Source: Alphaproteobacteria bacterium (lineage in GTDB: Bacteria; Pseudomonadota; Alphaproteobacteria; UBA6615). Taken from it: a DNA stretch of 6,805 bases. The number at the start of each line of letters is the position of its first letter. The first letter of the stretch is position 1. The notes under the pieces were generated by a model that was not told the origin of the DNA, did no database searches, and saw only the letters and a list, made by a program, of their open reading frames with translations. Positions 1 through 5,960 of this stretch are shown one piece after another. A program made the translations under genes and the position numbers. The DNA lies in contig JAURLR010000352.1 in assembly GCA_030831135.1 (NCBI GenBank), positions 1 through 6,805 on the forward strand, in the 5' to 3' direction.

Positions 1-593
1 ACCATTCGGACCACAACAGAGGGGTCCTTGAAAAAATCGTCGAAATAATCAGCCGGCATTTCGAGGGCGCGCGCGATTACCGGCATCATACGATAGCCGA
101 GATCGGTCATCATGCTGTGAAAATTCATCTGGGACTCCCGGAAACCGGGCACAAGCGCGGGATCGGGCCAACGGTTCATCGACCGGAACCTTTCGCCGGA
201 CAAGACCTTGGGGTCGTCGGGCGCGCGGTCCTGATAATAGGTCAGGTTTTCCATCGTATTGGTCTTCAGCCCCTTTGTGCCGTCCACCGAACTGTTCTTG
301 TTCAGCGACAATCCCATCGGGACATAGCCGCTCTGGTGCTCATCAACCTTCAGCTTCATCTTCTCTTCGTGCGGAAGATCATGAAACTGCCGGGAACCGG
401 CAAACGCGGATTTGATGACGTCCTGATCGAGATTGTGGTTGATCCACATCATGAATCCGACCCGCTCCAGCGCATCGCGCACCTGTGCTGCCAACGCATC
501 AAGGGCACCGTCCTCCCCCGCCAGATAGGGGCCCACATCGAGAATGGGAAACTCATTATGGCTGGCGGTCCGAAACGGGCGTGGGGTGGTCAT
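1..593 (-). CDS. 2-oxoglutarate/Fe(II)-dependent dioxygenase, isopenicillin N synthase-like family (3' part outside window)
   Basis: The reading frame is open from ATG at 593-591 to the left edge, giving the first 197 residues of a protein that in this family is usually about 300-350 long. The start is supported by AGGAG (605-601 on the minus strand) 7 nt upstream. The visible part is the N-terminal non-haem dioxygenase domain: an FPILDV opening (residues ~15-20), a GFMMWINHNL segment matching the family's GFfyvvNHGi strand, and the FHDLPHEEK helix followed by SGYVPMG. The double-stranded beta-helix core with the HxD...H iron ligands and the arginine that binds 2-oxoglutarate lies beyond the edge, so catalytic competence cannot be judged. 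Members hydroxylate, desaturate or cyclise small molecules using O2 and 2-oxoglutarate. The substrate is unknown. The gene diverges from the dehydrogenase/hydrolase pair, suggesting a shared pathway or regulator (inference). Confidence 0.88.
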   Translation of the reverse strand, partial: MTTPRPFRTASHNEFPILDVGPYLAGEDGALDALAAQVRDALERVGFMMWINHNLDQDVIKSAFAGSRQFHDLPHEEKMKLKVDEHQSGYVPMGLSLNKNSSVDGTKGLKTNTMENLTYYQDRAPDDPKVLSGERFRSMNRWPDPALVPGFRESQMNFHSMMTDLGYRMMPVIARALEMPADYFDDFFKDPSVVVRM

Positions 594-600
594 GGCATTT

Positions 601-605
601 CTCCT
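601..605 (-). promoter_or_regulatory. Ribosome binding site of the dioxygenase gene
   Basis: On the minus strand this reads AGGAG, 7 nt from the ATG at 593-591. It fixes the dioxygenase start. The inverted repeat at 608-640 begins two bases upstream of it, so a hairpin there could affect ribosome access. Confidence 0.7.
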
Positions 606-607
606 GG

Positions 608-640
608 GCGCGAATTCGATTGTCCTGATCGATTGCGCGC
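608..640. repeat. Inverted repeat, 13-bp arms and 7-bp loop, in the divergent spacer
   Basis: The left arm GCGCGAATTCGAT (608-620) pairs with the right arm ATCGATTGCGCGC (628-640) at 11 of 13 positions, around a 7-base centre. The same stretch carries two direct copies of CGATTG 13 bp apart (617-622 and 630-635). It lies just upstream of the dioxygenase Shine-Dalgarno. It could be an operator for a dimeric regulator or a leader hairpin in the dioxygenase mRNA. It is not followed by a T-run, so it does not look like an intrinsic terminator. The symmetry is seen directly; the function is inference. Confidence 0.5.
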
Positions 641-686
641 ACTCTCGGCCATTCGATGACAGCGTCCAAATTCCCGAAATCGCAAA

Positions 687-701
687 TCTCAATTGGTGAG
701 A
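687..701. promoter_or_regulatory. Candidate operator palindrome TCTCA-N5-TGAGA
   Basis: TCTCA (687-691) and TGAGA (697-701) are exact reverse complements separated by ATTGG. The site is near the middle of the divergent spacer, about 97 bp from each flanking start codon. A dimeric regulator of the GntR, LysR or similar type could bind here, but a 5+5 match is short enough to occur by chance. Confidence 0.25.
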
Positions 702-798
702 CAGTCACATTGCCCAGCACGAGCGCCAATATCCTGTGGCATAGGGTGTTCAAAAGATCGAAAACCGGTCGGTGAAACCTGAAAAAGCGGAGAACAAA

Positions 799-1689
799 AT
801 GTCGAAAACTGTCGGTGTTGTGGGTCTGGGAGCCATGGGTTCGGCCATGGCGATCATGCTGGTCAAGGCGGGGTTCGAGGTCGTCGGCTTTGACCTGCGC
901 GAAGCAGCGCTCGACGAGCTCGAGGACAACGGGGGCAAACGCGCCAATAGCCCACGCGATGTGGCCGCACTGGCCGACGTCGTCCTGCTCTCCCTGCCCT
1001 CTATCGAGGCGTTTCAGGCCGTTATCAGCGGTCAGGGCAGCGTGACATCGTCCGGCAAGGACGGGCTGGTCCTGATCGACACCTGCACCATGCCGGTCGC
1101 AATCAAGGAGGAAGGGGCGCGGATTGCAGCAGATTCCGGAATGACACTCATCGACGGCACGGTCAGCGGCAACCGGGACATGATTCTCGCCAAGACCCTC
1201 ACCGCCTATATGAGCGGCGATGAGTCCGCCTTTGCGCCCCATGCCGACGTGATTTCAGCCTTTACCCGCAAGCACAGCTTTGTCGGAGAATTCGGGAATG
1301 CCAGCAAGATCAAGTTCGTCATAAACCATCTTGTCTGCGTGATGACAGCCGCCAACGCCGAAGCCATGGCGATGGGCCTCAAGGCAGGCCTCAAAGCCGA
1401 TGATGTTTTTGATCTGGTGAAGGACAGTGCGGCCAATTCGGTCCTGTGGGAAATTCGCGGCCCGATGATGGTCAGCGAAGACTATACGTCATCCCGCGGG
1501 AATTTCGGCATGGCCTCCAAGGATGGACCGGTGATCGGCGAATTTGCCCAGGACATGCATTTCCCGGTACCGATTTTCCAATCCGCCCTGCAAATGCATC
1601 ATGCAGCCGTGGGTATGGGCATGTACGATATCGACACAGCTGCCCTGTGCCGTCTTTACGAGACAATGGGTGGCGTTGAACGCAATTAG
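799..1689 (+). CDS. NAD(P)-dependent beta-hydroxyacid dehydrogenase-family oxidoreductase (3-hydroxyisobutyrate dehydrogenase-like)
   Basis: A 296-residue protein, the usual length for the family. It has an N-terminal Rossmann fold with GLGAMG (residues 9-14) that binds NAD(P), a substrate-loop motif DGTVSGN (119-125) matching the family's DAPVSGG, and an all-alpha C-terminal domain. In NASKIKFVINH (167-177), K172 fits the catalytic lysine (K with Asn four residues on); K170 is the alternative. Such cytosolic enzymes oxidise a beta-hydroxyacid or reduce the matching semialdehyde or keto acid. The substrate loop departs from the classical form (N125 and K132 at positions usually Gly), so it is probably not HIBADH itself. 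I chose ATG 799 because GGAG at 789-792 lies 6 nt upstream; an in-frame GTG at 772 would add nine residues before the Rossmann strand. The gene is followed after 18 bp by the hydrolase, with which it likely forms an operon. Confidence 0.9.
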   Translation: MSKTVGVVGLGAMGSAMAIMLVKAGFEVVGFDLREAALDELEDNGGKRANSPRDVAALADVVLLSLPSIEAFQAVISGQGSVTSSGKDGLVLIDTCTMPVAIKEEGARIAADSGMTLIDGTVSGNRDMILAKTLTAYMSGDESAFAPHADVISAFTRKHSFVGEFGNASKIKFVINHLVCVMTAANAEAMAMGLKAGLKADDVFDLVKDSAANSVLWEIRGPMMVSEDYTSSRGNFGMASKDGPVIGEFAQDMHFPVPIFQSALQMHHAAVGMGMYDIDTAALCRLYETMGGVERN

Positions 1690-1707
1690 CGCAAACGAGG
1701 ATGTGCC

Positions 1708-2577
1708 ATGACTGAGACTGTCTATCTCGATTACGATGCCGAGACCCTGTATGCCGAGTACAACAATCGCGGCAAGGTCGCAGACTACGAAGTCATGTCC
1801 GCCGACTGGGCCCGACGCAGCGACGCAGTGCGCGCAAAGCTGCCCAATGCCGCGATCGATCTCGAATACGGTGACGGACCAAGGGAAACCTTCGACCTTT
1901 TCCTGCCGGAAAATGAAAACCCGCCGCTCTTCGCCTTTATCCATGGCGGCTACTGGCAATGGAATGAAAAGAAGAATTACGCCTTTCTCGCCGAATCCTT
2001 CGTGGATGCGGGAATTGGCTTTGCCAATATCGAGTACGCGCTGTGTCCGACCGTCACGCTTGAACAACTGATCGATCAGATTCGACGCGCCTTCGCCCAT
2101 CTCTGGCGCAATGCCGGTGATCTGGGGTTCAACCGGGATCACATCATGGTCAGCGGCCACTCCGCCGGGGGTCACCTCGCCGGGGTTGTCCTGACAACGG
2201 ACTGGGCCGCCTTCGGTGATGACCTGCCGCGCAATCTGGTACATCGCGGCATGCCCATCAGCGGCGTCTTCGATCTTGAGCCAATTCGGCACACGCCGAT
2301 CGGGGATCCTCTGGGACTGGATGCAGCCACCGCGGCGATGCTCAGCCCGATGTTCAATCAGCCCTGGGCCAAAGCCGATATCATCATTGCGATGGGCGCC
2401 CATGAGGGCCGGGAATTCCACCGGCAAGCCGAGGAGTTTGCGGCCCATTGCCGCCGGCAGGGGACGAATGTCCGGATCAACAGTGTTTTCGGCACCAACC
2501 ACTTCAGTGTGCTCGAAACTCTCGCAGCCCCGGACGGGGCCTTGTTCAAGGCGGCAAAAGAACTGATCACCCGTTAG
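1708..2577 (+). CDS. Alpha/beta hydrolase, kynurenine formamidase-like
   Basis: A 289-residue soluble esterase/amidase-type hydrolase without a signal peptide. The oxyanion-hole motif HGGYW is at 79-83, the nucleophile elbow GHSAGGH at 150-156 (Ser152), and the catalytic His is probably H265 in TNHFSVLE. The acid is probably E233 in the MGAHEGREFHRQ segment, where relatives carry Asp or Glu. The N-terminal YNNRGKVADYE stretch and YALCPTVTLEQ after the first strand are also typical of this subfamily. The family includes arylformamidases but also uncharacterised esterases, and no kynurenine-pathway neighbour is present, so the substrate is left open. The start ATG 1708 has GAGG (1697-1700) 7 nt upstream. 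It most likely shares a transcript with the dehydrogenase and acts on the same metabolite series (inference). Confidence 0.9.
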   Translation: MTETVYLDYDAETLYAEYNNRGKVADYEVMSADWARRSDAVRAKLPNAAIDLEYGDGPRETFDLFLPENENPPLFAFIHGGYWQWNEKKNYAFLAESFVDAGIGFANIEYALCPTVTLEQLIDQIRRAFAHLWRNAGDLGFNRDHIMVSGHSAGGHLAGVVLTTDWAAFGDDLPRNLVHRGMPISGVFDLEPIRHTPIGDPLGLDAATAAMLSPMFNQPWAKADIIIAMGAHEGREFHRQAEEFAAHCRRQGTNVRINSVFGTNHFSVLETLAAPDGALFKAAKELITR

Positions 2578-2586
2578 CGCTCCGGC

Positions 2587-2616
2587 TTGTCCCGGCGCGG
2601 GCCGAACGTCCAAAAT
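2587..2616 (+). promoter_or_regulatory. Weak candidate promoter for the sugar operon
   Basis: TTGTCC (2587-2592) and CAAAAT (2611-2616) are 18 bp apart. Each matches 4 of 6 bases of the sigma-70 -35 and -10 consensus. Transcription would start about 30 nt before the glycosyltransferase GTG. The 76-bp gap (2578-2653) is the only break between the left and right gene blocks on this strand, so a promoter here is reasonable, but the match is modest and readthrough from the hydrolase is possible. Confidence 0.25.
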
Positions 2617-2653
2617 CCCGGCACGCAATTCATCAGCAGGACAGCAGACCGGC

Positions 2654-3631
2654 GTGCAGACGGCAGCACAGATAGATCCCCTACAACCGACCCCCGCGCC
2701 TGACGCCTGGGGCCGGGTTTCCGTGGTCGTGGTGACCCATCACAGCGCCGCCGTGATCGGGTCCTGCCTCACCGAAATCGGTCCTGCCGCCGAAGTCATC
2801 GTGGTCGACAATGCCAGCGATGACGATACGCTGGAGATCGTCACCAAGACGGTTCCGAATGCCAAGATTGCAAGAAACACCATCGGTGTCGGTTACGGTG
2901 CGGGGGCCAATCAGGGGCTCGCACAGGTCACGCGCGAATTCGCCCTGCTCGCCAATCCGGACTCCCAGACCAACACCGCCGCAATCACCGCACTGCTCGC
3001 CGCCGCGGATCAATACCCCGATGCCGCGCTTCTCTCGCCGCGGGTGCTCGATTCAGATGGCGTGGACGAACCCGCCCATGATGTCGAGATGTTCGACCGG
3101 CGCGCCTACCCCTCGCGGGCAGGCGAAGCACCGCCCGACGGGCCGGTCTGCGCAGCCTATCTATCAGGCGCGGTGGTGTTGCTGCGCATGTCGGCGCTAC
3201 AGGATATCGGCCCGTTCGACGAAGCGATTTTCCTCTACTACGAGGATGATGATTTCTGCATGCGTCTGCGTGCTGCCGGTCATAGCGCGATCCTGGTGCC
3301 TGGTGCCGTGGTACGGCACGCGGGGGGCGGATCCGTGCGCCCCAGTGCCCATTATCGCTGGGAAAAGTTCTGGCACATGGCCTGGTCCCGGCTTTACCTC
3401 GAAGACAAGTGCCGGGGCGCACAGGCCCGAAACCGGCTGGCGCGCGCTCTGGCAGGGCATTATGCCCTGAAGGTTCTGGGAAACAGCCTGCGGCTCGACC
3501 GCAGCAAGACATGGCGCGATCTGGCACGCTTGAGTGGCACAATCGGGTACATGTTGGGTATACCCGCTTCGCGCACAACCAAACGTGCGCGCCCTCTCCC
3601 GACGGAACCGACGGACAGACCGAGCACATGA
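2654..3631 (+). CDS. Family 2 glycosyltransferase (rhamnosyltransferase WbbL-like)
   Basis: A 325-residue inverting GT-A transferase. In order it shows the first strand VSVVVVTHHS (22-31), the nucleotide-binding DNASDDD (52-58), NPDS (101-104) at the metal-binding DxD position, the acceptor/base segment ending YYEDDDFCMRLR (E197-D200), and RHAGGGS (221-227). This set is typical of the rhamnosyltransferase-like GT2 subgroup that adds deoxysugars to lipopolysaccharide or cell-wall glycans. It probably acts at the cytoplasmic membrane face; no clear membrane span is visible. The start is GTG, since no ATG precedes the first strand and the next in-frame GTG would cut into it. The Shine-Dalgarno is poor (AGGA 12 nt upstream). 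It is the first gene of the sugar block, and its stop overlaps the next start as ATGA. By context it may transfer the sugar made by the downstream enzymes (inference). Confidence 0.9.
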   Translation: MQTAAQIDPLQPTPAPDAWGRVSVVVVTHHSAAVIGSCLTEIGPAAEVIVVDNASDDDTLEIVTKTVPNAKIARNTIGVGYGAGANQGLAQVTREFALLANPDSQTNTAAITALLAAADQYPDAALLSPRVLDSDGVDEPAHDVEMFDRRAYPSRAGEAPPDGPVCAAYLSGAVVLLRMSALQDIGPFDEAIFLYYEDDDFCMRLRAAGHSAILVPGAVVRHAGGGSVRPSAHYRWEKFWHMAWSRLYLEDKCRGAQARNRLARALAGHYALKVLGNSLRLDRSKTWRDLARLSGTIGYMLGIPASRTTKRARPLPTEPTDRPST

Positions 3632-4722
3632 CGTCCCCCAATGTCGAATTCTGGCGCGACCGCCGCGTTCTGGTTACCGGCCATACCGGCTTCAAGGGCG
3701 CCTGGATATGCGCCTGGCTGGCGGAACTCGGGGCAGATGTCACCGGATTTGCACTGGAACCTGACCCGGGCGCGAACCTGTTCCGTGATCTCGGCCCCTT
3801 GTCAGGGGTCAAGTCGATCATCGGCGACGTGCGGGATCGTGACGCCCTGCAGCGCGCCTGCGCCGAGGCGCGTCCGGAGGTGGCCATTCACATGGCCGCC
3901 CAATCACTGGTCCGCCGCAGCTTTCTCGATCCGCGCGGCACATATGCCACGAATGTTCAGGGCACCGGCAATCTCCTCGAAGCCCTGGAGCCATGCGACG
4001 AACTGCGCGCGATTCTGATCGCGACCAGCGACAAATGCTACCGCAACGACAATTCCGGTCGGCCCTTCGTGGAAACTGACCCGTTGGGTGGCAATGATCC
4101 CTATAGCGCCTCCAAGGCGGCTCAGGAGACGATGGCCATCGGCTGGCGGCGCGGCTTGCTCGAAAACCGGGACGGCGCAGCCAGACTTGGAACGGCCCGC
4201 GCCGGGAATGTCATCGGGGGTGGCGACTGGTCCGAAGACCGGATCCTGCCCGACTTGTTTCGTGCCATCCAGGCCGGAGAGGCGCTGGAAGTGCGCAATC
4301 CCGGGGCCACCCGGCCCTGGCAGCACGTTCTTGATGTGCTGGCCGGCTATCTCGACTATGCCGAAGCCCTCTACGCCGACGCAGACCGGGCACTACCCAG
4401 CGCCCTGAATTTCGGCCCCCGCACGACAGAAGCCAAGCCGGTCCAGTGGCTTGTCGAACGCGCGCTGGACCGTGTGCGCGCTGATGGCATCACCGCCAAA
4501 GACTGGGCGGGTGTACCGGTCAATGGCCCCCATGAGGCCGCTCATCTCGCACTTGATGCCGGGTTGGCAGCACGTACCCTGGGCTGGCGGCCCTGCCTTA
4601 CACAAGAAGATGCCACAGACTGGACAGCGGACTGGCACGCTGGCCTGATCGGCGGTAAACCCGCCGCTGCACTTGTACGCGAACAGATTTCCCGTTTTTC
4701 AGACCTGACTCCGGCAGCATGA
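3628..4722 (+). CDS. rfbG: CDP-glucose 4,6-dehydratase
   Basis: A 364-residue short-chain dehydrogenase/reductase, close to the usual length of about 360. It converts CDP-D-glucose to CDP-4-keto-6-deoxy-D-glucose with bound NAD, the entry step to CDP-linked deoxysugars. It has the NAD motif TGHTGFKG (17-24), TSDKCY (133-138), which sets RfbG apart from the TDE of dTDP- and GDP-sugar dehydratases, the catalytic YSASK (Y159, K163), RAGNVIGGGDW (191-201) and RPWQHV (229-234). These last two are RfbG signatures, so the assignment to the CDP branch is firm. The start ATG 3628 overlaps the glycosyltransferase stop by four bases. The frame stays open upstream to an ATG at 3409, but the conserved N-terminus begins at 3628. 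No cytidylyltransferase gene (rfbF) is beside it, although the two are usually adjacent. Confidence 0.94.
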   Translation: MTSPNVEFWRDRRVLVTGHTGFKGAWICAWLAELGADVTGFALEPDPGANLFRDLGPLSGVKSIIGDVRDRDALQRACAEARPEVAIHMAAQSLVRRSFLDPRGTYATNVQGTGNLLEALEPCDELRAILIATSDKCYRNDNSGRPFVETDPLGGNDPYSASKAAQETMAIGWRRGLLENRDGAARLGTARAGNVIGGGDWSEDRILPDLFRAIQAGEALEVRNPGATRPWQHVLDVLAGYLDYAEALYADADRALPSALNFGPRTTEAKPVQWLVERALDRVRADGITAKDWAGVPVNGPHEAAHLALDAGLAARTLGWRPCLTQEDATDWTADWHAGLIGGKPAAALVREQISRFSDLTPAA

Positions 4723-5960
4723 ACATGGACACACCTGACTGCAGGTTCTGCGGCACCACACTGACCCACACCTTTGCCGATCTCGGTCGCACGCCGCTGG
4801 CAAACAGCTATGTCGCGCTGGATACCGAACTCTCCGAAGACCCCACCTACCCCCTGCATGCGCGGGTTTGTGGCGAATGCCTGCTGGTGCAGGTCGAGGA
4901 TGTGGTCCCCGCAGAAGACATCTTTTCCGACTACGCCTATTTTTCCTCCTACGCCCAGAGCTGGGTGGAACACGCGCGTAAATACGCCGATATGGCGATC
5001 GAACGCTTCGGGCTGGGCAGCGGCAGTTCCGTGATCGAAGTTGCGAGCAATGACGGCTATCTGCTGCAGCATTTCGCCAATCAGAACATCCCGGTGCTGG
5101 GGATCGAACCGGCTGCCAATGTTGCCGAAGCTGCCGAAGCCCGGGGGGTTCCCACGCGAACAGCTTTTTTTGGTGCCGCGCTGGCGCAATCCCTGCGCGA
5201 CGAGGGTATCCACGCCGATCTTCTGGCCGGCAACAACGTGCTGGCCCATGTGCCCGACCTGAATGATTTCGTTTCAGGATTGGCGATCCTGCTCGCCGAA
5301 GATGGCGTGCTGACCATGGAATTCCCGCATTTGCTGCGCCTGATCGAAGATGTGCAGTTCGACACCATCTATCACGAGCATTATTCGTACTTCTCGCTTC
5401 TGGTGGTCGAGCGTGTCTTTGCGCGCCACGGATTGAAGCTTTTCGACGTCGAGGAACTGCCGACCCATGGCGGCAGTCTGCGCATCTTTGCCGGTCGCGC
5501 CGATGGCCCGGATCGCCGGGAAAGCACGGGCCTTCAGGCCGTCCGTGCTGCGGAACGTACAGCCCGGCTTGACCGGGTCGAAACCTATACCGGCTTCCAG
5601 CCACGCGTGGAGGCGGTTCGCGAGGGATTGCGCGCCTTCCTTGAACAGGCCGCCCGTGACGGAAAACAGGTCGCAGCCTATGGTGCCGCCGCAAAGGGCA
5701 ATACCCTGCTGAACTTCTGCGGGATCACCGCCGACCAGATTTCCTTTGTCGCCGATGTCAGCCCCCACAAGCAGAACCACTTGTTGCCCGGCAGCCGCAT
5801 TCCGGTCATGGCACCCGAGCACCTGAAAACCGCCAGGCCCGATCATGTGCTGATCCTGCCGTGGAACCTGAAGACCGAAATCACCACCGATCACGCCTAT
5901 GTCCGGGCGTGGGGTGGTACCTTCGTGATTGCCGTTCCCGAGCTCACGGTCCTGCCATGA
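4719..5960 (+). CDS. SAM-dependent sugar C-methyltransferase (TylC3/NovU/TcaB9-like)
   Basis: A 413-residue three-domain enzyme of the usual length. The N-terminal zinc domain has CxxC pairs at C8/C11 and C51/C54. The central Rossmann methyltransferase domain carries the SAM motif EVASNDGY (107-114) and the active-site segment YHEHYSY (218-224), equivalent to the Tyr-His-Glu-His cluster of TcaB9-type C-3 methyltransferases. The C-terminal domain has YGAAAKGNT (321-329), the hallmark of the Methyltransf_14 family. Members add a methyl group to C-3 or C-5 of an NDP-4-keto-6-deoxyhexose. Here the natural substrate is the product of the upstream CDP-glucose dehydratase (inference from context). 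The start overlaps the dehydratase stop as ATGA; the Met at codon 3 (4725) is a possible alternative start. C-3 versus C-5 specificity cannot be read reliably. Confidence 0.92.
   Translation: MNMDTPDCRFCGTTLTHTFADLGRTPLANSYVALDTELSEDPTYPLHARVCGECLLVQVEDVVPAEDIFSDYAYFSSYAQSWVEHARKYADMAIERFGLGSGSSVIEVASNDGYLLQHFANQNIPVLGIEPAANVAEAAEARGVPTRTAFFGAALAQSLRDEGIHADLLAGNNVLAHVPDLNDFVSGLAILLAEDGVLTMEFPHLLRLIEDVQFDTIYHEHYSYFSLLVVERVFARHGLKLFDVEELPTHGGSLRIFAGRADGPDRRESTGLQAVRAAERTARLDRVETYTGFQPRVEAVREGLRAFLEQAARDGKQVAAYGAAAKGNTLLNFCGITADQISFVADVSPHKQNHLLPGSRIPVMAPEHLKTARPDHVLILPWNLKTEITTDHAYVRAWGGTFVIAVPELTVLP

Larger units (their letters stand above)
594..798. promoter_or_regulatory. Divergent intergenic region between the dioxygenase and dehydrogenase genes
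   Basis: This 205-bp spacer separates two head-to-head genes and must hold at least one promoter for each, unless the dehydrogenase is transcribed from elsewhere. I found no convincing -35/-10 pair on either strand. It does hold the long inverted repeat at 608-640 and a shorter palindrome at 687-701, as expected for a shared control region. No small ORF in it looks coding. Confidence 0.5.

Noticed and set aside
117..659. 180-codon plus-strand open frame
   Set aside because: It lies antisense to the dioxygenase, whose minus-strand translation carries clear family motifs and a good ribosome binding site. Its own translation has no recognisable pattern.
556..1242. 228-codon minus-strand open frame crossing the divergent spacer
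   Set aside because: It is antisense to the dehydrogenase and overlaps the dioxygenase start. It is a by-product of GC-rich codon bias with no family features.
2591..2601. CCCG-GCG-CGGG hairpin after the hydrolase as an intrinsic terminator
   Set aside because: The stem is only 4 bp with a 3-nt loop and there is no following T-run.
1489..2628. 379-codon minus-strand open frame
   Set aside because: It is fully antisense to the hydrolase and the end of the dehydrogenase, both well supported by catalytic motifs. Its length is explained by high third-position GC.
3409..3627. N-terminal extension of the CDP-glucose dehydratase
   Set aside because: It would overlap the glycosyltransferase by over 200 bp and add 73 residues before the conserved start. 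The ATGA overlap at 3628 is the natural start.
2985..3887. 300-codon minus-strand open frame
   Set aside because: It is an Arg/Pro/Ala-rich shadow of the glycosyltransferase and dehydratase genes without domain motifs.
4699..5694. 331-codon minus-strand open frame
   Set aside because: It is an Arg-rich antisense shadow of the C-methyltransferase gene.
5861..5956. N-terminal extension of the epimerase
   Set aside because: The 32 added residues are out-of-frame methyltransferase sequence, and RmlC proteins begin shortly before the conserved strand that starts at 5957.
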